Assembly: GCF_002483305.1 (NCBI RefSeq)
Contig: NZ_DLHQ01000017.1
Span: 1 to 55,663, forward strand
Origin: Brevundimonas sp. UBA7664
GTDB lineage: Bacteria; Pseudomonadota; Alphaproteobacteria; Caulobacterales; Caulobacteraceae
Direction of reading: 5' to 3'
DNA: 55,663 nucleotides
The position numbers and the translations under genes are program-made. The notes below the pieces were generated by a model that was not told the DNA's origin, made no database searches, and saw only the letters and a program-made list of their open reading frames with translations. This document shows positions 42,606 to 51,301 of the stretch, piece by piece. Numbering within the stretch: the first letter of the stretch is position 1; every line of letters starts with the position of its first letter.

Positions 42606-43091
42606 ATGACAACGGATTTCAGGACATTTCGGATCGTGGCCATCGTCGTCGCGGCAGCAGTTCTGTCCGCATGTGCCGGGGGACCGTCTGACGGCCGCCG
42701 CGTGGATGGCGCGGTCGAGTGTCCGTCAGTGACAGCATTTGTTGACGGGACTCCCGTGGGCCAGCCGCGGAAGGCGGTGTTCTACTGGCCGATTAAACCC
42801 ATGACCATTTATCTGTTCGCCCAGCTTTTCGCCGATCCTGATGACACGGTGGCGTCAGACTTTTACGCCGCCCATGCCCGTTCCACCCATTATTTCAGCC
42901 TGTCCGACATCGCCGATAACCTGCAGAACTGCCTTCGACACGGCGCCGCCACTCCGGATGGATTCCATCTGATCCGCGGCCGAAAGGTTCGGATCAGCGC
43001 AACGGAGGGGAGATGCGCGGCGCTACCGGAGGACCGGGCAGCCCAGCCCGGTTGTCTGGTGATTGAGGTGCAGGGCACGGCAGGCAGCTGA
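42606..43091 (+). CDS. Hypothetical lipoprotein
   Basis: A 161-residue protein with a signal peptide ending in a lipobox (VLSACAGG, Cys at about 23). The mature protein is soluble with Cys in VECPSV, LQNCLRH, GRCAAL and GCLVIEV, suggesting disulfides. No family was recognised. GC content in its first half looks lower than in the flanking genes. It ends 38 bases before a terminator for the opposite-strand gene. Confidence 0.6.
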   Translation: MTTDFRTFRIVAIVVAAAVLSACAGGPSDGRRVDGAVECPSVTAFVDGTPVGQPRKAVFYWPIKPMTIYLFAQLFADPDDTVASDFYAAHARSTHYFSLSDIADNLQNCLRHGAATPDGFHLIRGRKVRISATEGRCAALPEDRAAQPGCLVIEVQGTAGS

Positions 43092-43124
43092 ACCGCCATG
43101 GGGACGGGGCAGCGATCAGCCACG

Positions 43125-43156
43125 AAAAAGGGCCGCGCCCCGAAGGACGCGGCCCT
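43125..43156 (-). terminator. Rho-independent terminator of the secreted protein gene
   Basis: Perfect 9-base arms AGGGCCGCG (43129-43137) and CGCGGCCCT (43148-43156) around a 10-base loop. On the minus strand they are followed by a T-run (complement of AAAAA at 43125-43129). It lies 22 bases beyond the stop of the 117-residue protein. Confidence 0.82.
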
Positions 43157-43178
43157 GATCTTCGGCCGGACCGGGTGA

Positions 43179-43532
43179 TCAGCCAGCGGTGTAGCGGTAT
43201 TCGGTGATCTGGCAGACGTTGATGCGGTATTTCTCGAGCTCGTCGCCGTCGGCGAAGCGGGCCTTGAAGTCATAGATGCAGGCGCCGGAGCCGTCGTCGA
43301 TGTTGATCGTCACCGAGGCGCCGTTGGCCAGCACGTCGCGGCCGAGAATGTCTTCCTGCCAGTCGTCCTCGCCCGAGTTGGAGGCGTAGAAATGGGTCAT
43401 GGTGACGCCGGTGACATTGATGATGCGAACGCGGCGGTCCTGACCGTCGTTCGACTGGAAACCCATCGTCCCGAGGGCGACAGCCGAAATGGCGGCCGCA
43501 AGTACGGCGCGGCGTGCGAAAGCCTTGAACAT
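43179..43532 (-). CDS. Hypothetical secreted protein
   Basis: A 117-residue protein with a signal peptide (about residues 1-26, MFKAFARRAVLAAAISAVALG). The mature part has RRVRIINVTGVTMTHFYAS, a beta-rich layout and Cys in GACIYDFK and NVCQIT. It resembles the frameshifted lipoprotein at 37724-37993 (INxTG motif then a G-rich beta core), so they may belong to one family. The function is unknown. It has its own terminator. Confidence 0.68.
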   Translation of the reverse strand: MFKAFARRAVLAAAISAVALGTMGFQSNDGQDRRVRIINVTGVTMTHFYASNSGEDDWQEDILGRDVLANGASVTINIDDGSGACIYDFKARFADGDELEKYRINVCQITEYRYTAG

Positions 43533-43711
43533 CTTACATTTCCTTGGAGGGATGCGCCCCCTGCGCAGCTTCGAACTAACACCGATGTGTCAACTACGTC
43601 GAGATGGCGGCGCGATAATTCGCTGAATGATGAAGGCCGATCGTCAGGCGGCGCTTCGGCCCTGCTGTGCTACAGAGACCGCCAGCCGCAGCATTGATGG
43701 AACGACCGCCC

Positions 43712-44914
43712 ATGCCACGTACCCCCGTGCGCCTGCTCGCCGCGCTGCTGACCGCGCTGTGGCTCGCCGGCTGCGGAACCATTGCCCGTCCGGAAGGCGG
43801 GGTCATCCGGCTTGACGCCCGGACGTGGCGTCCGACCGAGGACCCGCGCATCCGCGCCGGCGACACGGTCCGGGTCGAGGCGCTGGCCACCGAGATCGGC
43901 GACCGGTTGTGGAGCAGTTCCGAACCGCCGGCCATCCTCGCTCTCTCGGGCGGCGGGGCCAACGGAGCCTATGGCGCGGGCGTGCTGACCGGCTGGACCG
44001 AGAGCGGAAGCCGCCCCGCCTTTCTGGTCGTCACCGGGGTCAGCACCGGCGCGCTCGCCGCCCCCTTCGCCTTTCTGGGGCCGGAGTGGGACGACGAACT
44101 GCGCGGCGCCTATGCCGAGGGGCGGACGCGTGGGCTGCTGGGCTGGCGCAGTTTCGCCGGCCTGGTCACGCCGGGTCTGTTCGATTCCGGGGTGCTGAAG
44201 GACCTCGTCGAGGACTATGTGACGCCGGAACTGCTGCGCCAGATCGCCATCGAACACGACAAGGGCCGGCGGCTGCTGATCGTGACCACCAATCTGGATA
44301 CGCAGGAGACGGTGATCTGGGACATGGGCGTCCTGGCCCGGCAGGGCGGGGACCAGGCGGTGGCGCTGTTTCGCGAGGTTCTGCTGGCCTCGGCCAGTAT
44401 TCCCGGCGTCTTCCCGCCGGTGATGATCTCCGGCGTCGATGACGAGGGGCGGTTGATCGAGGAGATGCATGTCGACGGGGGCGTGATCACACCCTTCCTC
44501 GGCATTCCGGAAAGCCTGTTGACGGTGACCACCCTGACGCCGGCGCCGGACGGAACCGCGCTTTACGTCCTCATCAACGGGCAGATGGGTCGCACCGAAA
44601 CGATCACCCGGGGCACGCTGCCGGCCATTCTGGCCCGGACCTATGACACGATGAGCAAGGCGAACCTGCGCACCAGCCTGGCCGTCAATCTGGTCTTCGC
44701 CGAGCGCAACGGCCTGAGCCTGTATGTGGCCGCCATTCCCGACGGCGTCGAAGCTTCCAGCCTCGACTTCGGCCCCGAGTCCATGGCCGCGCTGTTCGAA
44801 CTGGGACGGGCCGCGGCCGCGGGCGGCGCGGCATGGTCGGAGATGAAGAGCCCGGAGCCGGAAGCCGCCGCCGAGACAGCCGCGACACCGCCCCCCGTCG
44901 CGCCGGGCGACTGA
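43712..44914 (+). CDS. Patatin-like phospholipase lipoprotein
   Basis: A 400-residue protein with a lipoprotein signal (LLAALLTALWLAGC). The patatin fold has the oxyanion hole SGGGANGAYGAG, the nucleophile GVSTGAL (GxSxG) and the Asp of the dyad in HVDGGVI. It would deacylate phospholipids or other lipids in the periplasm or outer membrane. ATG 43712 was chosen as closest to the signal peptide; two earlier in-frame ATGs exist. A Glu/Ala-rich tail follows the catalytic domain. Confidence 0.87.
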   Translation: MPRTPVRLLAALLTALWLAGCGTIARPEGGVIRLDARTWRPTEDPRIRAGDTVRVEALATEIGDRLWSSSEPPAILALSGGGANGAYGAGVLTGWTESGSRPAFLVVTGVSTGALAAPFAFLGPEWDDELRGAYAEGRTRGLLGWRSFAGLVTPGLFDSGVLKDLVEDYVTPELLRQIAIEHDKGRRLLIVTTNLDTQETVIWDMGVLARQGGDQAVALFREVLLASASIPGVFPPVMISGVDDEGRLIEEMHVDGGVITPFLGIPESLLTVTTLTPAPDGTALYVLINGQMGRTETITRGTLPAILARTYDTMSKANLRTSLAVNLVFAERNGLSLYVAAIPDGVEASSLDFGPESMAALFELGRAAAAGGAAWSEMKSPEPEAAAETAATPPPVAPGD

Positions 44915-44926
44915 TCCGCGGCCTGA

Positions 44927-45577
44927 TCAGGGGATTTCGGCGAAGGCCCGCACCGGGAAAGTCCCGAACGCCTTCACCTTGGGCGGGGCGGCGGTGAAGC
45001 GGAAGCCGGCGTCGGGCAAGAGTTCGAGCCCGCGCATGTGTTCGCAGATCGGGATGCCGGCGCCGAGCAGCAGGGTGTGGGCCGGGCGCGACCGGGTGCG
45101 GGTGTCGTCGATGTTGTGGGAGTCGATGCCCACCAGGGCCGCGCCCGCCTCGACCAGCCCGGCGGCGGCGGCTTCGGTCAGGAAGGGGTGGTTCTCGAAA
45201 TAGGCGTCCGAGCGCCAGTGGCGGGCCCAGCCGGTGTGGACCAGCACGGCCTTGCCGCGCAGATCGAGGCCGGCGAACCGGTCGGCGTCGATGGCCTGGA
45301 TGCCCGGCGTCCGGACGACCAGGCCGGGCAGGCCGGCGACGCGGTCGAGGCCGACATCGCTGAGGTCCTCGCCGTCGGCGTAGCGGTGGAAGGGGGTGTC
45401 CAGATAGGTGCCGGTGTTGCCGACCATCTCGATCCGGCCGATCTGGAATTCGGTCCCCGGGTCGTAGTGGGCGCGGGAGGCCTCGCGGCTCAGATGATCG
45501 CAGACCAGCGGGGCGGGCAGGCCCTTGTAGGTGATCATGCCGGCTTCGATGGAGTGGCTGAGGTCGATGAGCGGCAT
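44927..45577 (-). CDS. Cyclase family protein with altered metal motif
   Basis: A 216-residue protein of the cyclase/kynurenine formamidase family. The normal metal motif HxGTHxDxPxH reads NTGTYLDTPFH (residues 54-64): the first and third ligand positions are Asn and Tyr, while Asp60 and His64 remain. Other landmarks are VLVHTGWARHW and VGIDSHNIDD. Either this is a subgroup with a different metal site, or activity differs from formamidase. The substrate is unknown. It converges on the patatin gene. Confidence 0.8.
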   Translation of the reverse strand: MPLIDLSHSIEAGMITYKGLPAPLVCDHLSREASRAHYDPGTEFQIGRIEMVGNTGTYLDTPFHRYADGEDLSDVGLDRVAGLPGLVVRTPGIQAIDADRFAGLDLRGKAVLVHTGWARHWRSDAYFENHPFLTEAAAAGLVEAGAALVGIDSHNIDDTRTRSRPAHTLLLGAGIPICEHMRGLELLPDAGFRFTAAPPKVKAFGTFPVRAFAEIP

Positions 45578-45700
45578 GAAACGGGCGTCCGGATTGTGGG
45601 ACCAGGATGATGATCGGGCCCCCGCCGCGGGTCAAAGGGGGTGGACAAGTCGCGGTCGAGGCGAAAAAAGGGCGGCTCCCAACAAGGAAGGATTCTGACC

Positions 45701-45940
45701 ATGCGTATCGCCCTGTTCGCCGCCGCCGCGGCCGCCCTGACCCTCGCCGCCTGCTCGCAGCAGACCGAGGAAAACGCCGCCGCCACCGCCGATTCGGCTG
45801 GCGAGACCGTCGCCTCGGCCGCGCAGGACACGGCCGCCAACGCCGACGCCGCCGCCGACAACGCCGCCGCCGCCACCAACGAAGCCGCCGAGAACGTCGA
45901 CGCGTCGATCCAGACGCCCGCCGAGACCCCCGCGCACTAA
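45701..45940 (+). CDS. Small Ala-rich lipoprotein
   Basis: A 79-residue protein with a lipoprotein signal (MRIALFAAAAAALTLAACS) and a mature part of Ala/Asp/Glu-rich repeats (AADNAAAATNEAAENV type), probably helical and possibly coiled coil. A strong binding site (AAGGAAGG at 45684-45691) precedes the ATG, and a strong terminator follows, suggesting high expression. The role is unknown; structural lipoproteins in the envelope are a possible comparison. Confidence 0.72.
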   Translation: MRIALFAAAAAALTLAACSQQTEENAAATADSAGETVASAAQDTAANADAAADNAAAATNEAAENVDASIQTPAETPAH

Positions 45941-45962
45941 GCGACGGCCCTGACTAACGGAG

Positions 45963-45994
45963 ACGCGCCCGGGGTCAGCTCCGGGCGCGTTTTT
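45963..45994 (+). terminator. Rho-independent terminator of the Ala-rich lipoprotein
   Basis: Perfect 10-base arms ACGCGCCCGG (45963-45972) and CCGGGCGCGT (45981-45990) around an 8-base loop, followed by TTTT. It starts 22 bases beyond the lipoprotein stop and overlaps the 3' end of the oppositely oriented ygfZ gene. Confidence 0.88.
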
Positions 45995-46787
45995 CGTTCT
46001 GGAGGCCGCTCCAGTCCGGCAGCCGCGCCGTGACCCGCCGGCCATCGACCGTCAGATCGCCGTCGATCCGGTCCAGCCGCAGCGCGGCCATGGCCGCGCC
46101 GTCGCGGCCGCTGAGCACCTCGCCGGCGCGAAGCTCGCCGTTCAGCACCTCGGCGCCGAAGGGGGGCGGCGGACCGTCGAAGGCGATCGGCAGCATACGG
46201 GTCTTGATCGCCCCGCGTCGCTTCATGCGCGAGGTTGTCTCCTGGCCGACGAAACAGCCCTTCTGAAAGTCGATGCCGTTCAGCAGGTCGAAATTGGCCT
46301 CGATCGGATAGGTCTTGTCGGCCGGAGCGTCGGCGGATGGATCGGGGACGCCGACGGCGAGGCGGTGGGCCTGCCAGTCGGATTCGTCGGCGGTCGTTTC
46401 GCTGTCGCCGCCGTAGCGGCGGCCGCCGAGGCCGGGCGCCCGGGGGTCGGCGGCGAAACCATCGGCGACGTCGGGCCAGCTGGCGAAGACACGGCGGTCG
46501 TCGGCCTCGACCGTGACCTGAGCCCGCAGCCTGTACATCGCCAGCCGCTGCAGCAGGGCGTCGCGACGGTCGGCGGCGACATCGAGGACGACAGCGTCGG
46601 CCTCGCCCCACAGGAACAGGTCGAACAGCAGCCGCCCGGGCGGCGACAGCAGGGCGCCGAAGCGGAGCTCGCCGGGCGCCAGGGTCTCCACATCCTGGGT
46701 CAGCAGATTGTGCAGGAAGGGCCGGGCGTCGGCGCCCGAGACCCGGATCAGGGCGCGGCTGTCGAGGTGGGCGATACGGGTGGTCAT
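45975..46787 (-). CDS. ygfZ: Folate-binding protein YgfZ (iron-sulfur cluster maintenance)
   Basis: A 270-residue protein of the YgfZ/IBA57 family, related to the GcvT aminomethyltransferase fold. The signature KGCFVGQE is present (about residue 180). It helps maintain or repair iron-sulfur enzymes, using a folate derivative. The iron-sulfur carrier gene erpA lies 5 kb away but not in the same transcript. Its stop overlaps the plus-strand terminator. Confidence 0.9.
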   Translation of the reverse strand: MTTRIAHLDSRALIRVSGADARPFLHNLLTQDVETLAPGELRFGALLSPPGRLLFDLFLWGEADAVVLDVAADRRDALLQRLAMYRLRAQVTVEADDRRVFASWPDVADGFAADPRAPGLGGRRYGGDSETTADESDWQAHRLAVGVPDPSADAPADKTYPIEANFDLLNGIDFQKGCFVGQETTSRMKRRGAIKTRMLPIAFDGPPPPFGAEVLNGELRAGEVLSGRDGAAMAALRLDRIDGDLTVDGRRVTARLPDWSGLQNEKRARS

Positions 46788-46818
46788 GAGGGTCTAGATA
46801 GGGCGCCGCAGCGCAGTT

Positions 46819-47256
46819 CTACAGGCAGGTGCCCCAAGTTGGAGCGCCGGGACGGGCGATCAACGCATCAATACTGGTGCTTAACTCGACCGGATCAGTC
46901 CGGGCGATATGTTCGAACATCTCCAGGCCATCACCCTGGCAAAGCTCCGCTTCAGGTGCGCCGACATGCGCCTGCTGCGACTTGAACTGGGCGATCTCTT
47001 CCGGCGTGAAGTCCGAATTGTCCCGGACATAATCATCCAGCTTTTGGACGGTTCGGCGTAACTCCGCCTGCGCCTGCGGGTAATGGTCCGGTGCACAGCG
47101 ACGGCCGACCTCTTCGACCAAACTGTAGATGGCCCAAGCGCAGATGACGCCCTCGCCGGGAGGAGCTTCACGTGGGACTTGCGGAGCAGGCGGGACGGAT
47201 GCCGCGCCCATAAGCAAGCTGAGTGAGCTCGCTATCCAGATAGATCGAACTTCCAC
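46819..47256 (-). CDS. Hypothetical secreted protein
   Basis: A 145-residue protein with a signal peptide from the GTG at 47256 (MEVRSIWIASSLSLLMGAASV). The mature part has Cys in VICAWAI, RRCAPDH, ELCQGDG and WGTCL, suggesting two disulfides. GTG was chosen because GGGAGGA lies 4 bases before it; an ATG at 47292 would add 12 polar residues before the signal. GC content is visibly lower than that of its neighbours. No family was recognised. Confidence 0.62.
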   Translation of the reverse strand: MEVRSIWIASSLSLLMGAASVPPAPQVPREAPPGEGVICAWAIYSLVEEVGRRCAPDHYPQAQAELRRTVQKLDDYVRDNSDFTPEEIAQFKSQQAHVGAPEAELCQGDGLEMFEHIARTDPVELSTSIDALIARPGAPTWGTCL

Positions 47257-47260
47257 GGCG

Positions 47261-47267
47261 TCCTCCC
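47261..47267 (-). promoter_or_regulatory. Ribosome binding site that decides a GTG start
   Basis: On the minus strand GGGAGGA lies 4 bases before GTG (47254-47256), so the secreted protein most likely begins there rather than at the upstream ATG. Confidence 0.6.
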
Positions 47268-47352
47268 TCGTCCACAGCGAACTTACGCGCATGTCGCACG
47301 AACGCGACCCCAACGACGCTGACAGAGCGAGAATCCGTATACGGTGCGATCC

Positions 47353-48312
47353 ATGGCCGCACGGTTCCCCATCCTCTACATCGCCGAGGCCGACGCGAGC
47401 GACGCGATCCTGTCGTCGGGGGTGCTCGCCTATATGGTCGAGGCCATGCCGCAGGCGAGCTTCACGATCGTGGGATCGCCGAAGAGCGCGCCCCTGTTCG
47501 CGGACACGCCGCGGCTCGACCGGCTGATCGTGCTGGAACGCGACAGCCGGCTGGACTGGCTGGGGCTTTGGAACAAGGTGCGGGAGACGAAATGGGGGCT
47601 GGTCGTCGACATGCGCGGCACCACCCTGTCGGGCAAGCTGAAGCGGCAGAAGCGGGCCGTGCGCGGGGCGTGGGAGGCCGGGGTCCACGCGGTCGAGCAG
47701 GCGGCGCGGGTGCTGCAGCTGGAGGAGGTTCCGGCCCCGAAGCTGTTCGTCTCCGAGGCCACGCAGACGAAGGCGGACGCCCTGATCCCGTCCGAGGACG
47801 TCCCGATCCTCGCCATCGGCCCCGGCGCGGACTGGATGGGCAAGGTCTGGCCCTCGGAACGCTACGCCAAGATCGCCGTGGCCCTGGTCGGCGACGGTGG
47901 GCCGATGGAAGGCGGTCGGGTGATCGTGGTCGGCGACGACAACGCCCGCGACGCGGCCCATGTCATCCGCCTGTCGCTGCCGCGCACCCGGGTGACCGAG
48001 CTGCAGGGCCGGCTGGGCCGGCTGGAAAGCGTCGCGGCGATCGGGCGGGCGGCGCTCTATGTCGGGGCCGACACCATCTGGACCGACCTGGCGGTGGCGT
48101 CCGGCGTGCCGGTGGTGGCGGCCTTCGGGCCGTCGGATGAGGCCGAGCACGGGCCGTGGGGCGGCATCGCGGTGCGCGGGCCGCGCTCGGTCGAGGAGTT
48201 CCGCAAGATCGACCCGAACCTGAACCAGGCCATCCAGCACATGAACGACCTGCCCGCCGACCGGGTGCTGAAGGCGGCGACGAAGCTTCTGGCCGAGCGC
48301 GCGGCGGCCTAG
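47353..48312 (+). CDS. Glycosyltransferase family 9 (heptosyltransferase-like), second copy
   Basis: A 319-residue GT-B glycosyltransferase. Near its end it has VGADTIWTDLAVASGVPVVA and AFGPSDEAEHGPWG, the GT9 nucleotide-sugar region. The acidic serine pair of the first GT9 (NDSGMMHL) is ADTIWTDL here, so donor or acceptor may differ. ATG 47353 was preferred to an in-frame GTG 9 bases earlier. It is divergent from a secreted protein gene and followed 33 bases later by the dihydroorotase-like gene. Confidence 0.82.
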   Translation: MAARFPILYIAEADASDAILSSGVLAYMVEAMPQASFTIVGSPKSAPLFADTPRLDRLIVLERDSRLDWLGLWNKVRETKWGLVVDMRGTTLSGKLKRQKRAVRGAWEAGVHAVEQAARVLQLEEVPAPKLFVSEATQTKADALIPSEDVPILAIGPGADWMGKVWPSERYAKIAVALVGDGGPMEGGRVIVVGDDNARDAAHVIRLSLPRTRVTELQGRLGRLESVAAIGRAALYVGADTIWTDLAVASGVPVVAAFGPSDEAEHGPWGGIAVRGPRSVEEFRKIDPNLNQAIQHMNDLPADRVLKAATKLLAERAAA

Positions 48313-48345
48313 ATCGTTCGGCCGCGCGGGGCTAAGGGACGGGGC

Positions 48346-49677
48346 ATGACCCAGACATACGACCTGATCGTCCGCGGCGGCGAAGTGGCCAATCACGCGG
48401 GGCGCGGCAAGGCCGACGTCGGCGTGGTCGACGGGCGGATCGTCTTCGTCGGCGACCTGTCGCAGGCCAGCGCCGGGGAGACGGTCGATGCGACCGGCCT
48501 GACCGTCCTGCCCGGCGTCATCGACACCCAGGTCCATTTCCGCGAGCCGGGGCTGGAGTGGAAGGAAGATCTCGAGAGCGGCTCGCGCGCGGCGGCGCTG
48601 GGCGGGGTCACTTCGGTGTTCGAAATGCCGAACACCGAGCCCAATACGACCGACCCGGAGACCCTGGCCGACAAGCTGGACCGGGCGCGGGACCGGATGT
48701 GGACGGACCACGCCTTCTACATCGGCGGGACGCACGGCAATGCGAAATACCTCGCCGAGCTGGAGCGGCTGCCCGGGTGCTGCGGGGTCAAGGTGTTCAT
48801 GGGGGCCTCGACGGGGACCCTGCTGGTCGCCGATGACGACGGGGTGCGCGAGGTGCTGCGCCACGTGAAGCGGCGGGCGACCTTCCATTCCGAGGACGAG
48901 TACCGGCTGGTCGAGCGGCGGCCGCTTGCCCGGACCGGCGACTGGACCAGCCATCCCGAGGTGCGCGACGCCGAGAGCGCCATCCGTTCGACCCGGCGGC
49001 TGGTGGCCCTCGCCCGCGAGGTCGGCGCGCGGATCCATGTGCTGCACGTGTCGACGGCGGAGGAGGTGCGCTTCCTCGCCGACCACAAGGACGTCGCCAC
49101 GGCCGAGGTGACGCCGCAGCATCTGACGCTGGACGGGGACGAGGCCTATGCGCGGCTGAAGGGCTATGCCCAGATGAACCCCCCGATCCGCAATGCGGCC
49201 CATATCGCCGGGCTGTGGGGCGGGGTCGAGCAGGGGGTGTTCGACGTGCTGGGCTCGGACCACGCGCCGCACACGATCGAGGAGAAGGCCAAGCCGTATC
49301 CGGCGTCGCCGTCGGGGATGCCGGGGGTGCAGACCCTCGTGCCCGTGATGCTGACGCATGTGGCTGAGGGCCGGCTGAGCCTTGACCGGTTCATCGACCT
49401 GACTTCGCACGGCGCCAACCGGATCTTCGGCATCGCCGGCAAGGGGCGGATGGTCGAGGGCTACGACGCCGACCTGACGCTGGTCGACCTGAAGGCGAAG
49501 CATGTGATCCGCCACGCCGACATGGCCAGCCGTTGCGGCTGGACGCCGTTCGACGGGTTCGAGGCGACCGGCAAGGCGATGGCGACGATCGTCCGGGGCC
49601 GGGTCGTGATGAAGGACGGCGAACTGGTCGGATCGGCGCACGGGCGGCCGGTGCGGTTTCAGGAGACGCTGGGCTAA
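48346..49677 (+). CDS. Dihydroorotase-like amidohydrolase
   Basis: A 443-residue protein of class I dihydroorotase type: IDTQVHFREPG (residues 60-69), KVFMGASTG, FHSEDEYRL, IHVLHVST and LGSDHAPHT. The first metal-binding His of the usual HxH is Gln62 (QVH). Alphaproteobacterial genomes often carry such a QVH homologue; it may be an active dihydroorotase with a changed metal centre, another cyclic amidase, or a non-catalytic partner of aspartate carbamoyltransferase (PyrB/PyrX-type pairing). No pyrB gene lies next to it here. The symbol is withheld for that reason. Confidence 0.85.
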   Translation: MTQTYDLIVRGGEVANHAGRGKADVGVVDGRIVFVGDLSQASAGETVDATGLTVLPGVIDTQVHFREPGLEWKEDLESGSRAAALGGVTSVFEMPNTEPNTTDPETLADKLDRARDRMWTDHAFYIGGTHGNAKYLAELERLPGCCGVKVFMGASTGTLLVADDDGVREVLRHVKRRATFHSEDEYRLVERRPLARTGDWTSHPEVRDAESAIRSTRRLVALAREVGARIHVLHVSTAEEVRFLADHKDVATAEVTPQHLTLDGDEAYARLKGYAQMNPPIRNAAHIAGLWGGVEQGVFDVLGSDHAPHTIEEKAKPYPASPSGMPGVQTLVPVMLTHVAEGRLSLDRFIDLTSHGANRIFGIAGKGRMVEGYDADLTLVDLKAKHVIRHADMASRCGWTPFDGFEATGKAMATIVRGRVVMKDGELVGSAHGRPVRFQETLG

Positions 49678-50603
49678 CGCGGCCGGAGGATAAAACCGGC
49701 CACGTCATCCACCACCGCCGGGGCCAGCGGCAGGGTCGGGTTGCTGTGGGTGGCGATGTTGCCGGCGCGGTCGGCGGGGGCGATCTTGAGCAGGTGGTTG
49801 ACGCCCTCCCACAGAACGAGATGGACGCCGGGGCGGGCGGCGGCGAGGGCCTCGGCCTCGACCACCGGGGTCTGGATGTCGGTGGTGCCCGAGCCGACCA
49901 TGACCGGGCCGTCGTAGGCGGCGGTCAGGGCGGCCGGATCCATGGCCAGCCACGAGATCAGATAGGGCTGGACCGAGGGGCGGAACAGGGCGGCGAGGGC
50001 CGGGGGCGTGTCGGCGACGGTGCGGCCGGCTTCGAGCTCGGCGAGGGCGTGGAAGGCCTGGGTCCGCATCGGCTCGGGCAGTTGCGAGCCCAGCTGCTCC
50101 TCGAGCACCAGGCGGGCCCGCCGACCGGCGCCGGACAGCAGGACGAGGCCGCAGACGCTGTTATTGCCGCCCTCGACGGCGGCGAGGGCGACCAGCGCCC
50201 CCTCGCTGTGGCCGATCAGCCAGACGCAGGGCTGGCCCGTCCGTTCGGCGGCGGCGGCGGCCCAGGCGCGGGCGTCCTCGACCAGATGGCCGAAGCGCAT
50301 GTCTTCCTCGCGGCCGCCGGCCGCCGCGCTTCCGGCGATGCCGCGCTTGTCGGTGCGGACGGTGGCGACGCCGTGGGCGGCGAGGCCCTCGGCGAGCAGG
50401 CGGTAGCTGGAGGCCGAGACGCCGAGCGGGCTGTTGCCGTCGCGGTCAGTGGGGCCGGAGCCGGCGATGATCAGGGCGACAGCGCGGGTTGGGCCGTCGG
50501 GGGTCAGCAGGGTCCCGTGCAGGGGCGCGGGCTCCGTCGGCAGGACGACCGGCGTGGCGACCGGGTCGGACAGCAGGGCGGCGGCGAGGATGAGGCTGAG
50601 CAT
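49674..50603 (-). CDS. Secreted alpha/beta hydrolase
   Basis: A 309-residue protein with a signal peptide (MLSLILAAALLSDPVATP). It has the nucleophile GHSEGALVAL, the oxyanion region IIAGSGPTDRDGNSPLG, and a His-containing end (WEGVNHLLK). The group is close to serine aminopeptidase S33-like hydrolases found in the periplasm. The substrate is unknown. Its stop overlaps the dihydroorotase-like gene by 4 bases, convergent. Confidence 0.82.
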   Translation of the reverse strand: MLSLILAAALLSDPVATPVVLPTEPAPLHGTLLTPDGPTRAVALIIAGSGPTDRDGNSPLGVSASSYRLLAEGLAAHGVATVRTDKRGIAGSAAAGGREEDMRFGHLVEDARAWAAAAAERTGQPCVWLIGHSEGALVALAAVEGGNNSVCGLVLLSGAGRRARLVLEEQLGSQLPEPMRTQAFHALAELEAGRTVADTPPALAALFRPSVQPYLISWLAMDPAALTAAYDGPVMVGSGTTDIQTPVVEAEALAAARPGVHLVLWEGVNHLLKIAPADRAGNIATHSNPTLPLAPAVVDDVAGFILRPR

Positions 50604-50623
50604 GGCGGGTCTCCGGGGCCGGA

Positions 50624-51301
50624 TCAGAAGGGCTGGCGGTCGGGGTCGGTGCGCCAGACGCGCCAGCTCTCGACCACGGACCAGACGGCGGCGACGACGA
50701 TGGCGGCGAGGAGGCCGTAGAGGCCGAGCGGGCGGGGCGCGAAGGGCGCGGTCAGCAGGCCGGCGAGGCCGATGACGAAGAACAGACGGCCGGCGAGGCG
50801 GTTCGACCGCTCCCAGGCCAGGCGGCTCTTGTAGGCCCAGGGCGTGCGGACGCCGACGAAGGGATTGGGGCCGACGCGGCCGAGGAAGGCCCCGATCAGC
50901 AGGATGACCAGGCTCATCAGGGCCATGGGCAGGGCGCCGCTGATGTCGGTCGTCCCGGTCAGGCTGGCCGAGGCGACGAGCAGGCTGACGAGGGGAATGC
51001 TGAGGACGACGACCAGCTGGGCGTAGCGCAGGGCGCGGCGCCGGGCCGGATCGTCGGTGCGGCCCGCCGCCAGGGCCATGCCGCCGCCGAGCAGGAGGGT
51101 CAGCAAGGCGAGGCCGACCAGGGCGCCGCCGACCAGTTCCCGACTGCCCCAGTCGTCCGCCTGACCGGCGGCGTTGTAGTGGATCGGCAGCAGTTCGGTC
51201 GGCCCGGCGAGGACGGTCCAGACGCCGATCCCGCCGACGAGAAGGCTCAGGCCGACCGTGGCGGTATTGAGCGCCGGGGCGGATTTCTGCGGGGCGGTCA
51301 T
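50624..51301 (-). CDS. SdpI family immunity-type membrane protein
   Basis: A 225-residue protein with a DUF1648 segment (about residues 15-60, LLPIHYNAAGQADDWGS) and a C-terminal SdpI domain (PNPFVGVRTPWAYKSRLAWER). About six transmembrane helices are visible. In Bacillus SdpI gives immunity to the killing peptide SdpC and senses it with the regulator SdpR. No SdpC-like toxin gene is visible here. It overlaps the ArsR-type regulator by 4 bases. Confidence 0.87.
   Translation of the reverse strand: MTAPQKSAPALNTATVGLSLLVGGIGVWTVLAGPTELLPIHYNAAGQADDWGSRELVGGALVGLALLTLLLGGGMALAAGRTDDPARRRALRYAQLVVVLSIPLVSLLVASASLTGTTDISGALPMALMSLVILLIGAFLGRVGPNPFVGVRTPWAYKSRLAWERSNRLAGRLFFVIGLAGLLTAPFAPRPLGLYGLLAAIVVAAVWSVVESWRVWRTDPDRQPF

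Noticed and set aside
46819..49641. A 940-residue open frame on the minus strand across the GT9 and dihydroorotase-like genes
   Set aside because: Only the last 145 residues look like a protein. The rest is His/Arg/Pro/Gly-rich shadow coding opposite two well-supported genes, an effect of high GC.
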